From the NCBI RefSeq assembly GCF_002913715.1, contig NZ_PPCE01000004.1, forward strand, positions 124,001 through 188,000: a DNA stretch of 64,000 nt. The letters run 5' to 3'. The position numbers and the translations under genes are program-made. The notes under the pieces were generated by a model, which was not told where the DNA came from, did no database searches, and saw only the letters and a list, made by a program, of their open reading frames with translations. Shown here one piece after another: positions 38,436 to 50,865 of the stretch (position 1 is the first letter of the stretch; the number at the start of each line of letters is the position of its first letter). This DNA comes from Campylobacter concisus (GTDB lineage: Bacteria > Campylobacterota > Campylobacteria > Campylobacterales > Campylobacteraceae).

Positions 38436-39118
38436 TAGAGAAAATTTCTCGCATTCAAAAAATAGCAAAAAATGCAAATTCTCCGTTAGTAGCTATAAAT
38501 TCGTCACTTCCGCTTAGTATCTTAGTAAGCCAAAAGATCGGTTTTAACAGATACATTTTAAATTTTGCAAATAGAAATTTAAACACAAAAAGCGCAAAAG
38601 AGCTAAACGTAGGCTCGAAATACTGGGGCGAGGTGCAAAGCCAGGGCGAAAATATCGTCATAAAAAATTTATACGAAAAGCCAAGAATTTTAGACGAAGA
38701 TGTCTTGGCTGATGGGCTAAATCTTATCGAAAATTTGATAGAAAATGAGAATTTATCGTGGTTTTATGACTATTTATTTAAAAGTCTAAGTGAAGCTAAA
38801 ACAAAAGACGAGATGAAAATGCTAGCAAAAATGCTCTTTGCTCTGCAAGAAAATGTCGTGCATATACCATTTATTTATAATGGTACAAACGGCGTTTTTC
38901 AGCTAAAAAAAGAGGAGAATGATATGAAAATTTTTTTAATATTTTCAAATTTTGCTCCACTTATTTTTAAATTTAAAGATGAAGCTTTGTGCGAGATCGC
39001 GACTCCATTTAATAATGTAGCTAGCTTGTTAAAAAGAGAATTTAGCGCCAACACAACAGTGCAAAATGTGAGTGCTCTTTGGAGCAAAAAAGAACAAATT
39101 ATTGATATAAAAGGCTAA
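38432..39118 (+). CDS. Conserved hypothetical protein between coaBC and uppS
   Basis: A 228-residue cytoplasmic protein with no membrane segment, signal peptide or motif I recognise. It is rich in Asn, Lys and Leu. A central helical part (WFYDYLFKSLSEAKTKDEMK) precedes a region with alternating strands (MKIFLIFSNFAPLIFKFKD). It overlaps coaBC by four bases and ends three bases before uppS. I recall C. jejuni Cj0823 in the same place, so it is probably a real conserved gene of unknown role. Confidence 0.65.
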   Translation: MIEKISRIQKIAKNANSPLVAINSSLPLSILVSQKIGFNRYILNFANRNLNTKSAKELNVGSKYWGEVQSQGENIVIKNLYEKPRILDEDVLADGLNLIENLIENENLSWFYDYLFKSLSEAKTKDEMKMLAKMLFALQENVVHIPFIYNGTNGVFQLKKEENDMKIFLIFSNFAPLIFKFKDEALCEIATPFNNVASLLKREFSANTTVQNVSALWSKKEQIIDIKG

Positions 39119-39121
39119 AGA

Positions 39122-39793
39122 TTGAATGAATTAAACCACCTTGCTATTATCATGGATGGAAATGGACGCTGGGCTAAAAAACGTGGATTTTTGCGGACAA
39201 ATGGGCACGAAGCTGGAGCAAATGTAGTAAGCGATATGTGCGAATTTTGTATCGATAATGGCGTGAAAATTTTAAGTCTTTACGCGTTTAGTACTGAAAA
39301 CTGGAAAAGGCCACAAAAAGAGGTCGAGTTTTTGATGAATTTACTTAAGAAATTTCTCATTTCAAAGCGTGTTGACTTTATAAAAAATGATATCAAATTT
39401 AATACAATCGGCGACATTTCGCCATTTAGCGATGAGCTAAAAAACGAGATAGAGATCACCAAAAACACTACAAGAGAGAATAAAAATTTATTATTAAATT
39501 TAGCGATAAACTACGGCTCAAAAGATGAAATTATTAGAGCTGTAAGAAAGCTAAATTTAGAAGGCTGCGAGATAAATGAAGCGAGCCTAAATGCAGCACT
39601 TGATGAGAGTGAGCCGGTGGATCTTCTCATTAGAACTGGTGGCGAAAGTAGACTCTCAAATTTCATGCTCTGGCAGGCAAGCTACGCGGAGCTATTTTTT
39701 ACGCCCACACTTTGGCCCGACTTTGGCAAAAATGAGCTTGCAAGCATCGTTAGCAAATTTAAAAACATAGAGCGAAGATTTGGCGGAGTTTAG
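39122..39793 (+). CDS. uppS: Undecaprenyl diphosphate synthase
   Basis: A 223-residue cis-prenyltransferase extending farnesyl diphosphate to the C55 lipid carrier for peptidoglycan and glycan export. HLAIIMDGNGRWAKKRG holds the catalytic Asp in MDGNGRW (the common form is MDGNxRW), with LSLYAFSTENWKRP, LNLAINYGSKDEI and LLIRTGGESRLSNFMLWQ following; the last two carry the pyrophosphate-binding Arg and Glu residues. The start is TTG at 39122 with AAAAGG upstream; no in-frame ATG fits. Length is slightly short, as usual in Campylobacter. Confidence 0.95.
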   Translation: MNELNHLAIIMDGNGRWAKKRGFLRTNGHEAGANVVSDMCEFCIDNGVKILSLYAFSTENWKRPQKEVEFLMNLLKKFLISKRVDFIKNDIKFNTIGDISPFSDELKNEIEITKNTTRENKNLLLNLAINYGSKDEIIRAVRKLNLEGCEINEASLNAALDESEPVDLLIRTGGESRLSNFMLWQASYAELFFTPTLWPDFGKNELASIVSKFKNIERRFGGV

Positions 39794-39800
39794 CAAGATA

Positions 39801-40589
39801 ATGGATAATTTAGTCATTTTTTTTGCCGTTTTTACATTTATTCTTGGCATTTGCATCGGTTCGTTTTTAAATGTTTTGATCTACCGCTTACCAAGAAATG
39901 AAAGTATAAATTTTCCAGCTTCTCATTGCCCAAACTGCGATCATAAGCTAAATTTTTATCACAATGTTCCAATTTTCTCATGGATATTTTTAGGCGGCAA
40001 ATGTGCCTTTTGTAAGCAAAAAATAAGCCTCTTCTATCCAGTGATCGAACTAATTTCTGGGATACTTTTTTTGATCTGTTTTTTTAAAGAGTGCGGCGAA
40101 ATTTTAAGCGTAGAAACCTTGCTTTATGCGCTATTTTTAGGGCTTTGTTTTATAATGCTGCTAGCTCTTAGCGTCATAGATATAAGATATAAAGCCGTGC
40201 CAGATCCGCTTCTTTTTGCAGCGCTATTTTTCGCATTTATCTATGCTCTGATGCTTTTTATATTTAAAGGAAATTTTGCCCAGATTTTAAATTTATTCCT
40301 TTTTGCACTTATCTTTTGGACGCTGAGATTTGTCGTAAGCTTTGCCATAAAAAAAGAAGCGATGGGTAGTGCAGATATCTTTATAGCGGCGATCATCGGA
40401 GCTATCTTGCCAGTCAAACTGGCTTTAGTGGCAATCTATCTTGCAGCACTTTTTACGCTTCCAGTCTATGCGCTCGTTCAAAAAAGGGGCTACGAGCTGG
40501 CTTTTGTGCCATTTTTAAGTCTTGGCTTACTTATTACATACGCTTTTAAAGAGCAAATTTTAGAAATTTTAAGGTTTATTTATGAGTAG
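39801..40589 (+). CDS. Type IV prepilin peptidase (A24 family)
   Basis: A 262-residue inner-membrane aspartyl protease/N-methylase that processes prepilins and pseudopilins. It begins with GICIGSFLNVLIYRLP, has two CxxC pairs in the cytoplasmic loop (HCPNCDHKL and GKCAFCKQK), and about seven membrane helices. The first catalytic Asp is in ALSVIDIRYKAVPDPLL, the second in MGSADIFIAAIIGA. That second motif reads GSAD instead of the usual GxGD. ATG 39801 is chosen over a TTG at 39780; it is seven bases after the uppS stop. The pseudopilins at 17584 and 48937 are likely substrates. Confidence 0.9.
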   Translation: MDNLVIFFAVFTFILGICIGSFLNVLIYRLPRNESINFPASHCPNCDHKLNFYHNVPIFSWIFLGGKCAFCKQKISLFYPVIELISGILFLICFFKECGEILSVETLLYALFLGLCFIMLLALSVIDIRYKAVPDPLLFAALFFAFIYALMLFIFKGNFAQILNLFLFALIFWTLRFVVSFAIKKEAMGSADIFIAAIIGAILPVKLALVAIYLAALFTLPVYALVQKRGYELAFVPFLSLGLLITYAFKEQILEILRFIYE

Positions 40590-41610
40590 AATGAATAGAT
40601 ATCTTTTGTTTAACTTCCTAGGGACTTTTGCGTCGCTATTTAGTACGCTTTTTTTGATCATGTCGATCGTATTTTTCATCCAAATCGCGCGCATCACTTC
40701 TTACATTGAGATCAGCTTTGGTGAGCTTTTTAAACTCTACTCATTTATGCTTCCACGCGTACTACTTTTTGTCGTGCCTATCGCATTTTTTGTATCACTT
40801 GCGATGACGCTTTTTAGGCTATCGAAAGAGAATGAAAGTATCGTTATTTTTACACTTGGTGGCTCACCAAATAAAATTGCTAAATTTTTCTTAATATTTT
40901 CAGCATTTTTAAGCACCGCTCTACTTGTCATCGCCATCATAATGATACCAATAGCCGCACAGCTAAATGCAAATTTTATTGATTATAAAAAGACTGTTGC
41001 AAAGCTAAATTTAAAGCCAACTCAGTTTGGACAAAAATTTTCTGACTGGATGGTCTATGTGGGTAGTGAAATGCAAGATAACAACGGCACTACCTATAAA
41101 GATATTGTGATGTTTAATCCTTACATTAAAGACTCCCAACGCTTAATCACTGCAAAAAATGCAAAAATCACAAATACAAATCAAAGTATTGAACTCTCTT
41201 TAGTAGATGGAAAAATGTATGATATAAAAGATGAAATTTATCATCAAAGCAACTTCAAATCCATGAAGATAAGGACTGCACAAAGTGAAGAGATAAGCAA
41301 TATCGGCAGTATAAAAGAGTACTGGGCGGAGGCAAATAGTAGTGAAAAAAGAAGAAAAGACCTTAGCACATATGTGCTTGTTGCGCTATTTCCACTTGCC
41401 AGTACACTTTTTGCCATAAGCTTTGGCATCGTTACTTATAGATATGAAAAGGGCATGGTTTATGTTGGGACATTTGGCGTTTTATTTGGGTATTTTACGC
41501 TCATAATGCTATTTTCATCAAAGCCAGCTTTTGCGATTCCTCTCATATTTTTCGTCTTTTTGTTGGCAGGAATTTTGCTTTTTAAAGCCAAGATCGTGCG
41601 AAGATACTAA
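40582..41610 (+). CDS. LptF/LptG-family permease
   Basis: A 342-residue inner-membrane protein with three N-terminal membrane helices, a periplasmic beta-jellyroll-like region (about residues 130-255) and three C-terminal helices, the YjgP/YjgQ architecture. These permeases work with an LptB ATPase to extract lipopolysaccharide from the inner membrane. MNRYLLFNFLGTFASLFSTL is the typical N-terminus. Only one member is in the window, so whether it acts as LptF or LptG is open. It overlaps the prepilin peptidase gene by eight bases; truA starts on its stop (TAATG). Confidence 0.85.
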   Translation: MSRMNRYLLFNFLGTFASLFSTLFLIMSIVFFIQIARITSYIEISFGELFKLYSFMLPRVLLFVVPIAFFVSLAMTLFRLSKENESIVIFTLGGSPNKIAKFFLIFSAFLSTALLVIAIIMIPIAAQLNANFIDYKKTVAKLNLKPTQFGQKFSDWMVYVGSEMQDNNGTTYKDIVMFNPYIKDSQRLITAKNAKITNTNQSIELSLVDGKMYDIKDEIYHQSNFKSMKIRTAQSEEISNIGSIKEYWAEANSSEKRRKDLSTYVLVALFPLASTLFAISFGIVTYRYEKGMVYVGTFGVLFGYFTLIMLFSSKPAFAIPLIFFVFLLAGILLFKAKIVRRY

Positions 41611-42341
41611 TGAAAATCCAACTAATTTATAGCTACGATGGCTCTAAATTTCAAGGCTCGCAAACTCAGCCTCATGAAAATGGCGTAGAAGATGAGCTTT
41701 CGCGTGCTCTAGCTCACGTTGGAATATTTGAAAAAATAGTCTCTAGCTCACGTACAGATAAAAAAGTTCATGCGATTAATCAAAGCTCAAGCGTAATTTG
41801 TGGCGATCATTTTAAAAATTTAGAGCATCTAAAAGAGCTAATCAACCGCCATGCTCATCCAAATATTCATATAAAACGCATAAATTTGGTTAATGATAGC
41901 TTTCAGGCGAGATTTGACGCCATAGCAAGGTCTTATAGATACATTATAGATCATGGAGAATTTGACGTTTTTAGCTCAAACTATAAAGTCTTTTTGCCAA
42001 AATTTGATATCAAAAAAGCAAATGAAATTTTATCTAATTTCGTTGGCGAGCATGATTTTAGCTCCTATATGAAAACAGGAAGTGATACAAAAAGTCCAGT
42101 GCGAGAAATTTTTAAGGCATTTTGTTATGAATACAAAAACCAAACTATCATCGTTTTTAAAGCGAATGGCTTTTTACGCGCTCAAGTACGGCTTATGGTT
42201 GCAAATCTACTTAAAGCTTTAAGTATAAAAAATGGTGGTGAGCTCATCAATGCTTCGCTTAATGGACACCTTGCCTTAACTCGTATCCCAGCTCAAGCTG
42301 AAGGACTTTATCTAAATAGAGTTTTCTATAAATTTAATTAG
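41610..42341 (+). CDS. truA: tRNA pseudouridine(38-40) synthase
   Basis: A 243-residue enzyme converting uridines 38-40 of the tRNA anticodon arm to pseudouridine. The family signature includes YDGSKFQGSQTQP near the N-terminus, catalytic Asp in SSRTDKKVHAINQ, RARSYRYII-like segment (AIARSYRYIIDHG), HDFSSYMKTGSD and FLRAQVRLMVANLL. Length is normal. It is last in the run starting at glmU and has no obvious strong terminator after it. Confidence 0.95.
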   Translation: MKIQLIYSYDGSKFQGSQTQPHENGVEDELSRALAHVGIFEKIVSSSRTDKKVHAINQSSSVICGDHFKNLEHLKELINRHAHPNIHIKRINLVNDSFQARFDAIARSYRYIIDHGEFDVFSSNYKVFLPKFDIKKANEILSNFVGEHDFSSYMKTGSDTKSPVREIFKAFCYEYKNQTIIVFKANGFLRAQVRLMVANLLKALSIKNGGELINASLNGHLALTRIPAQAEGLYLNRVFYKFN

Positions 42342-42416
42342 ATATTTAGAATATTCAATAGTAAGCTTATTTAAAATATTAAATAGAGAATCTTGCAAGC
42401 TAGGATTCATAGCTAG

Positions 42417-42551
42417 ATTACTCCCTCCCTACTTTGTGTTAATACCCAGGGCCTCTTAACCAACCACTTCCTAAAAGCACAAGAAGCCTTAGAGGATAGT
42501 TTAAGAAGCATTACTTTACAAGATCTATTAGATGAACTTATTAATCTATAA
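42417..42551 (+). pseudogene. Possible gene remnant
   Basis: A frame open from 42417 to TAA 42549-42551 contains the protein-like stretch GLLTNHFLKAQEALEDSLRS followed by ITLQDLLDELINL, which looks like the helical end of a real protein. There is only a GTG start (42438), no ribosome-binding site and no family I recognise. The rest of the 42342-42696 gap shows nothing but A/T-rich repeats. Confidence 0.3.
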
Positions 42552-42600
42552 AATTTAAAAAGTTGACAAACTAAGTTATAGAATTTAAAAAGTAGGCAAA
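42547..42600 (+). repeat. Two 24-base direct repeats
   Basis: Positions 42547-42570 and 42577-42600 are near-identical (TATAAAATTTAAAAAGTTGAC against TATAGAATTTAAAAAGTAGGC, both ending AAA), with a six-base gap. They immediately follow the possible gene remnant. Confidence 0.6.
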
Positions 42601-42696
42601 TATATAAAAACCAATCTATTTTTTATTAGGAACGCTATGCGCTCCTAACTATTTTTATATATTTTATGTAAGAATTTTTATAAATTTCTAGATTTA

Positions 42697-43143
42697 TTAC
42701 TCTTTGCTCTTCTCTTTTTTAGCTTTACTCTTTTTCTCTGCTTTATCTTTTAGGCCTTCTTTCTTATCTTTTATCTCTTTTATACTATCATCTTTAGCAC
42801 TATCTTTTTTCTTTTTTGCTTCATCACTCTTTTTACTTGCTTTTTCTTTTATCTCATCTTTTTTAGATTTTATTTTAGATTTTGTGTCATCTATCTTTGT
42901 AGTGCCTGATACTGATATATCTGATTTTAGATTTTCAAATGTCTTGTCGCCTATACCATTTACATTTTTTATATCTTCTATTGAGTTAAATTTATTTGCT
43001 TTTCTATACTCTATTATTGCATCTGCCTTTGAAGATCCTATACCATCTAAACTCATTAGCTCTTCTTTTGTGGCGGTGTTTAAATTTATGGCTGCTAGTA
43101 ATGTAGAAGCTGCTGCCAATAGTGAGATTATAATCTTTTTCAT
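42697..43143 (-). CDS. ComEA-like helix-hairpin-helix protein with Lys-rich tail
   Basis: A 148-residue exported protein, started at ATG 43143 (AAGGA upstream) and not at 43206, because this gives a proper signal peptide (MKKIIISLLAAASTLLA). A ComEA-type helix-hairpin-helix domain follows (INLNTATKEELMSLDGIGSS and SIEDIKNVNGIGDKTFENL), which binds double-stranded DNA during uptake. The last roughly 70 residues are a repetitive Lys/Asp/Glu/Ser tail of KSKKDEIKEKASKKSDEAKK type, absent from the short C. jejuni homologue I recall (Cj0011c, about 79 residues). It sits alone between truA and the rRNA operon. Confidence 0.85.
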   Translation of the reverse strand: MKKIIISLLAAASTLLAAINLNTATKEELMSLDGIGSSKADAIIEYRKANKFNSIEDIKNVNGIGDKTFENLKSDISVSGTTKIDDTKSKIKSKKDEIKEKASKKSDEAKKKKDSAKDDSIKEIKDKKEGLKDKAEKKSKAKKEKSKE

Positions 43144-43323
43144 TTTTGTCCTTTTTGGGTAAATTTGGGTTTGGAGTCTATCATATTTGGTGTTTTTAGT
43201 CAACACTCGTATAAAAGCATAAACTAAAAAATATTTATAAATGTAAAGATAAAAAGTCTAATTATTTAAGAATATAAATATTAAAAGATGATTGTTTAGA
43301 TAAAGAATATTAAAAATTAACAA

Positions 43324-43443
43324 AGCCCGCAACGACCTACTTTTCCAACATCCCAGTAAGGGAGAGTATCATCAGCCAGGACGAGCTTAGCTTCTTGGTT
43401 CGAGATGGAGCAAGGCGTTTCCTCGTCTGTATAGTCACGGGCA
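43324..43443 (-). rRNA. rrf: 5S ribosomal RNA
   Basis: About 120 bases with the terminal helix GCCCGTGAC / GCGGGC and the internal CCATCTCGAACCAAGAAGC segment typical of 5S rRNA. It is the last gene of the rRNA operon; a T-rich stretch follows on the minus strand. Ends are approximate. Confidence 0.95.
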
Positions 43444-43551
43444 GTGTTAAATAAAAGATATATCAGATAAATCTCTTATTTAACACTACTTGATAAAGTT
43501 AAAAGTCATAAACAAAGTTTTATAAAAACATATCTTATTAAGTTTTTATCC

Positions 43552-43569
43552 TTAACAAGGAAGTGATGC
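43552..43569 (-). other. 23S processing stem, 3' arm
   Basis: TTAACAAGGAAGTGATGC is the exact reverse complement of 46505-46522, on the other side of 23S. With one mismatch the match extends a few bases further. It would pair in the precursor and be cut by RNase III. Confidence 0.8.
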
Positions 43570-43575
43570 TTATTA

Positions 43576-46484
<2,909 letters not shown>

Positions 46485-46504
46485 ATATTAGATTATTCTA
46501 ATTC

Positions 46505-46522
46505 GCATCACTTCCTTGTTAA
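46505..46522 (-). other. 23S processing stem, 5' arm
   Basis: GCATCACTTCCTTGTTAA is the perfect 18-base partner of 43552-43569. It encloses the whole 23S gene, leaving about 20 unpaired bases before the mature 5' end. It lies in the 320-base tRNA-Ala to 23S spacer, which otherwise holds only the boxA element. Confidence 0.8.
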
Positions 46523-46720
46523 AGATAACTTTATGTTACTGTATTTAAATTCTAGCTCTCAAGACGGAAAGCATTGACTACTATTTAGATAAGTTTTAAA
46601 TCCTAAATAGATTGTGATGTCAAACTTTTGCATTAAATGCAAAGAGAATAGAAATTTAAATCTTTAACAAGTCCTGTAAAATTGTTTTTAAAACTTGCTT
46701 GTGACTATTAACAATATTAA

Positions 46721-46731
46721 TTAAAAGAACA
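46721..46731 (-). promoter_or_regulatory. boxA antitermination element, 23S spacer
   Basis: TGTTCTTTTAA on the minus strand, identical over 11 bases to the copy in the 16S leader (48749-48759) and close to the TGCTCTTTAACA boxA consensus. It would load NusB/NusE for antitermination. Confidence 0.65.
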
Positions 46732-46805
46732 TTTAGACAAAAGTCTAATTAGAAAGTTTAATTTTTAAGCTCTCTAATTAGACTTAATATAGTTAAACTA
46801 TTTTA

Positions 46806-46881
46806 TGGTGGAGAATAGCGGGATCGAACCGCTGACCTCCTGCGTGCAAAGCAGGCGCTCTCCCAGCTGAGCTAATTCCCC
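46806..46881 (-). tRNA. tRNA-Ala (TGC)
   Basis: A 76-base tRNA with encoded CCA. It starts GGGGAATTAGCTCAGCTGG, has anticodon loop TTTGCAC (anticodon TGC), and the T arm GGTTCGATCC. All four arms pair. It lies in the 16S-23S spacer, second after tRNA-Ile. Confidence 0.97.
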
Positions 46882-46893
46882 AATTAAATTCTC

Positions 46894-46970
46894 TGGTGGG
46901 CCTAACAAGACTTGAACTTGTGACCTCACCCTTATCAGGGGTGCACTCTAACCAGCTGAGCTATAGGCCC
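46894..46970 (-). tRNA. tRNA-Ile (GAT)
   Basis: A 77-base tRNA with encoded CCA. It starts GGGCCTATAGCTCAGCTGG, has anticodon loop CTGATAA (anticodon GAT), and the T arm AAGTTCAAGTCTT. It is the first gene after 16S, 12 bases ahead of tRNA-Ala. Confidence 0.97.
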
Positions 46971-46986
46971 CTATAGGTCTATCAAT

Positions 46987-47014
46987 CTTTCAAAACTAAA
47001 CAAGGATGATTGAG
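46987..47014 (-). other. 16S processing stem, 3' arm
   Basis: The minus-strand sequence CTCAATCATCCTTGTTTAG continuing TTTTGAAAG is complementary, with small bulges, to the 16S leader at 48692-48721. The pair encloses 16S and is a probable RNase III site. Confidence 0.75.
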
Positions 47015-47062
47015 AATATCTTTCTTATAGATATCTTGTGAGAGAATATCTATATGTACTCT

Positions 47063-48575
<1,513 letters not shown>

Positions 48576-48691
48576 AATTACCTATCAAAATTTATTTAAT
48601 AGGATTTTATTATGAAGTTTTTAATCAAAAAACTTTTAGTTTTATATATTAGTTTGTCTAATCTATTATAAATTATAAAATAATAGACTGG

Positions 48692-48721
48692 CTCAATCGA
48701 TCACTTGTTTAGATTTCAAAG
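48692..48721 (-). other. 16S processing stem, 5' arm
   Basis: In the rRNA leader, the minus-strand sequence CTTTGAAATCTAAACAAGTG continuing ATCGATTGAG pairs with 46987-47014 on the far side of 16S. Matching blocks are CTCAATC, TTGTTTAG and AAAG. Confidence 0.75.
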
Positions 48722-48748
48722 ATTGACTAATAGTTTAACAATTGTAAG

Positions 48749-48759
48749 TTAAAAGAACA
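48749..48759 (-). promoter_or_regulatory. boxA antitermination element, 16S leader
   Basis: TGTTCTTTTAA on the minus strand, about 70 bases downstream of the promoter and 175 bases before 16S, identical to the spacer copy at 46721-46731. Confidence 0.65.
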
Positions 48760-48825
48760 ACGATAAAAAGAAAAGGCTTTATTAACCAATGAAGTTAAAG
48801 GTGGTTTCTCGTTTCGTGAGCTGGA

Positions 48826-48831
48826 ATTATA
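48826..48831 (-). promoter_or_regulatory. rRNA operon promoter -10 box
   Basis: On the minus strand GCTCATATATAATTCC contains TATAAT, about 250 bases ahead of 16S. I see no -35 at the right distance, in keeping with Campylobacter sigma70 promoters. The rest of the 48576-48936 gap holds the leader elements listed separately. Confidence 0.65.
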
Positions 48832-48936
48832 TATGAGCAATACTTAAAGATAGTTGAAATAATTAGGGAATTTGAGAAAAATTTGTTGGCGATTAAAAAT
48901 TTTAAGTTATGTATTTTTATTATAGGTTTATAGGGT

Positions 48937-49638
48937 TTAGTTTATATATGCGTATCCACTTCTTTTTTCTATATTTATAGAAGCTACATTGTTATTTTTA
49001 TCTGTTAAAACTATCTTACAATCACCTTTTAATAGTCTTGAATAAGGTCTTTTCGCTCCTTTATTGTTAGTAACACTTACCACTCTCATGGGCCTACCTA
49101 ATTCGTCAAAATCAATGGTTTGTGTTTTGCCTTTTCTACAACTACCAACAAATTTAACCGATTTTATGCCATATTTTTTTTCAATATTTAAATCTATATT
49201 AATTTTATTGCAATAGGACTGAGGAATGCCTCTCCAGCCCGCACTTAAGAATTTGTTTGATTTTTGTGTATCGATGGCAACCTCTTCTTTGGAATTTAAA
49301 TTACCACTAAATTTATTACCACTACCTCTTTTATCATAAAAAATACTATATTTCCAAGATTTAATCCCAGGCTCATCTACAGAGCACTCTTGCAAACTAG
49401 TATCATTAACAGCTATCCCCCATCTCATTTTAAACCAAAATTTTTCATTTTCTGAATGTACAAATTTATCATCTTGCATGGCAAGGTGCTGGGCGTACCT
49501 TATATGCGTTAGCATCTGTGTAGCTGCCTCTCTGGCTCCGTTTATTTCTAGCCTTGGTATGATCATTGCTGCAAGTATGCCAACGGCAATGATTACAAAG
49601 ATAAGCTCTATAACAGTAAAACCCTTGTTTTTATGCAT
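48937..49638 (-). CDS. Pseudopilin-like protein
   Basis: A 233-residue protein with a class III prepilin signal: MHKNKG before FTVIELIFVIIAVGILAAMI, with Glu at position 5 of the mature chain. The C-terminal domain has several Cys (QECSVDEPG, SYCNKINID, VGSCRKGK, GDCKIVLTD) that could form disulfides. It resembles type II secretion or competence pseudopilins in Campylobacter and would need the prepilin peptidase at 39801-40589. It directly abuts the upstream membrane-protein gene, so the two are probably co-transcribed, and it ends just upstream of the rRNA promoter region. Confidence 0.8.
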   Translation of the reverse strand: MHKNKGFTVIELIFVIIAVGILAAMIIPRLEINGAREAATQMLTHIRYAQHLAMQDDKFVHSENEKFWFKMRWGIAVNDTSLQECSVDEPGIKSWKYSIFYDKRGSGNKFSGNLNSKEEVAIDTQKSNKFLSAGWRGIPQSYCNKINIDLNIEKKYGIKSVKFVGSCRKGKTQTIDFDELGRPMRVVSVTNNKGAKRPYSRLLKGDCKIVLTDKNNNVASINIEKRSGYAYIN

Positions 49639-50856
49639 CTACTTACCTCTTACGTCAAAATTTGCAATTACTTTTCCCATTTTTTCTATGCAAAATTTTG
49701 ATTTTTCATCTAGATTGGCGCTTACTAATAAATTTTTAGACTCATCTCTTACATCTATACCATAAAATTTAAGTCTTAATGCAAGCTTTTTATTATCTGT
49801 GTATAAATCCTTGATTTCCACTTCTTTTAATTTAGCAGCAAGCTCTTTTACAACATCAAATTTATATACAAAATGCTTTGTTGGGTTGTCTAAAAATAGG
49901 TAAAAAATTTGATTAAATACGATCATCGACCAGTTTAGGGCTAGAAAAAGCATCACTAAGGTCGTGCAAATTTTATAGCCTTTTCTAAATTTTGGCAATC
50001 TTACGCGATACGAATTAAAAAAAACTCTTACCATAAGTGGCGTTGCGATCACGCAAAATGGCAAGAACTGCTCAAGTTCCAGCCTTTGGCGCACTGAGAC
50101 TATCATACAAAAGCAAAATGAGCAAATGGCGATAAACCACAAAAGATCTTTTTTCTCTTTTACCCAAATTCTATAAATCGTATAGACAAAAAAGATAAAA
50201 ATAAACGGCGAAAAAACAGCGGCAAAGATACCAAAAGTATCGATAAAGTGCCCACTTGGCCTACCATTTGTATCAAAGCCAAAAAAGTAAAGCGTGAGTA
50301 AAAATAAAATAGCACTTAGCCAAGCAAGAGGAGGCCTTCTTTTATAAAGTGAAAATATAAAAAATCCTACGTAAAATATCAAAAAATCGCCATCTATAAA
50401 AAAAGAAAGGCAAAAAAATGTTACAAATAAAATTTTATTTTTAATATGAAAAAAGTATATACATAGGAGCGCCAGCATAACGCAAAGCCCAGCATTATTG
50501 ACGATAAGAGCTGAAGCTATCGTGCCAGGAAGTAAGATAAAAAGCAATACCGCAATAAGTCTATCAAACTCTAATTTAATGTAAAATTTGCTTACCTTAT
50601 ACATTAAAACGACACTTATGACATGAAACGCGATCATCACAGATCTTAGAGCAATATCTGTTTGACCAAAAATTTGAACGCTTACTTTTAAAACATGGCT
50701 AAGAAAATTTTGTTTATTAAAAAAAATTTCAGCTTCACTATAACTTATGCTAAGAGAATTTGCCGTAAAAAGTAAAAATATACAATCAATCAAACATATT
50801 AAAAATACGCTAAAGGCGACGTGATGTCCAACAAATTCTCTAAATTTATCTAGCAA
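49639..50856 (-). CDS. Glycosyltransferase family 39-like membrane protein
   Basis: A 405-residue polytopic membrane protein with about nine or ten hydrophobic segments and a C-terminal soluble tail of about 80 residues. The acidic pair in SISYSEAEIFF near the first extracellular loop, and LRSVMIAFHVISVVLMYKVS followed by LLPGTIASALIVNNAGL, are reminiscent of GT-C/PMT (family 39) enzymes that use lipid-linked sugars. No catalytic residue can be assigned with confidence. It starts with TTG at 50856 after AAGGAAA and abuts the pseudopilin gene. Confidence 0.6.
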   Translation of the reverse strand: MLDKFREFVGHHVAFSVFLICLIDCIFLLFTANSLSISYSEAEIFFNKQNFLSHVLKVSVQIFGQTDIALRSVMIAFHVISVVLMYKVSKFYIKLEFDRLIAVLLFILLPGTIASALIVNNAGLCVMLALLCIYFFHIKNKILFVTFFCLSFFIDGDFLIFYVGFFIFSLYKRRPPLAWLSAILFLLTLYFFGFDTNGRPSGHFIDTFGIFAAVFSPFIFIFFVYTIYRIWVKEKKDLLWFIAICSFCFCMIVSVRQRLELEQFLPFCVIATPLMVRVFFNSYRVRLPKFRKGYKICTTLVMLFLALNWSMIVFNQIFYLFLDNPTKHFVYKFDVVKELAAKLKEVEIKDLYTDNKKLALRLKFYGIDVRDESKNLLVSANLDEKSKFCIEKMGKVIANFDVRGK

Positions 50857-50865
50857 AAATTTTCC

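Noticed and set aside
42704-43162. A 152-codon plus-strand frame opposite the ComEA-like gene
   Set aside because: Its Phe/Ser/Leu-rich sequence is just the complement of the Lys-rich tail; the minus-strand gene has a signal peptide, domain and ribosome-binding site.
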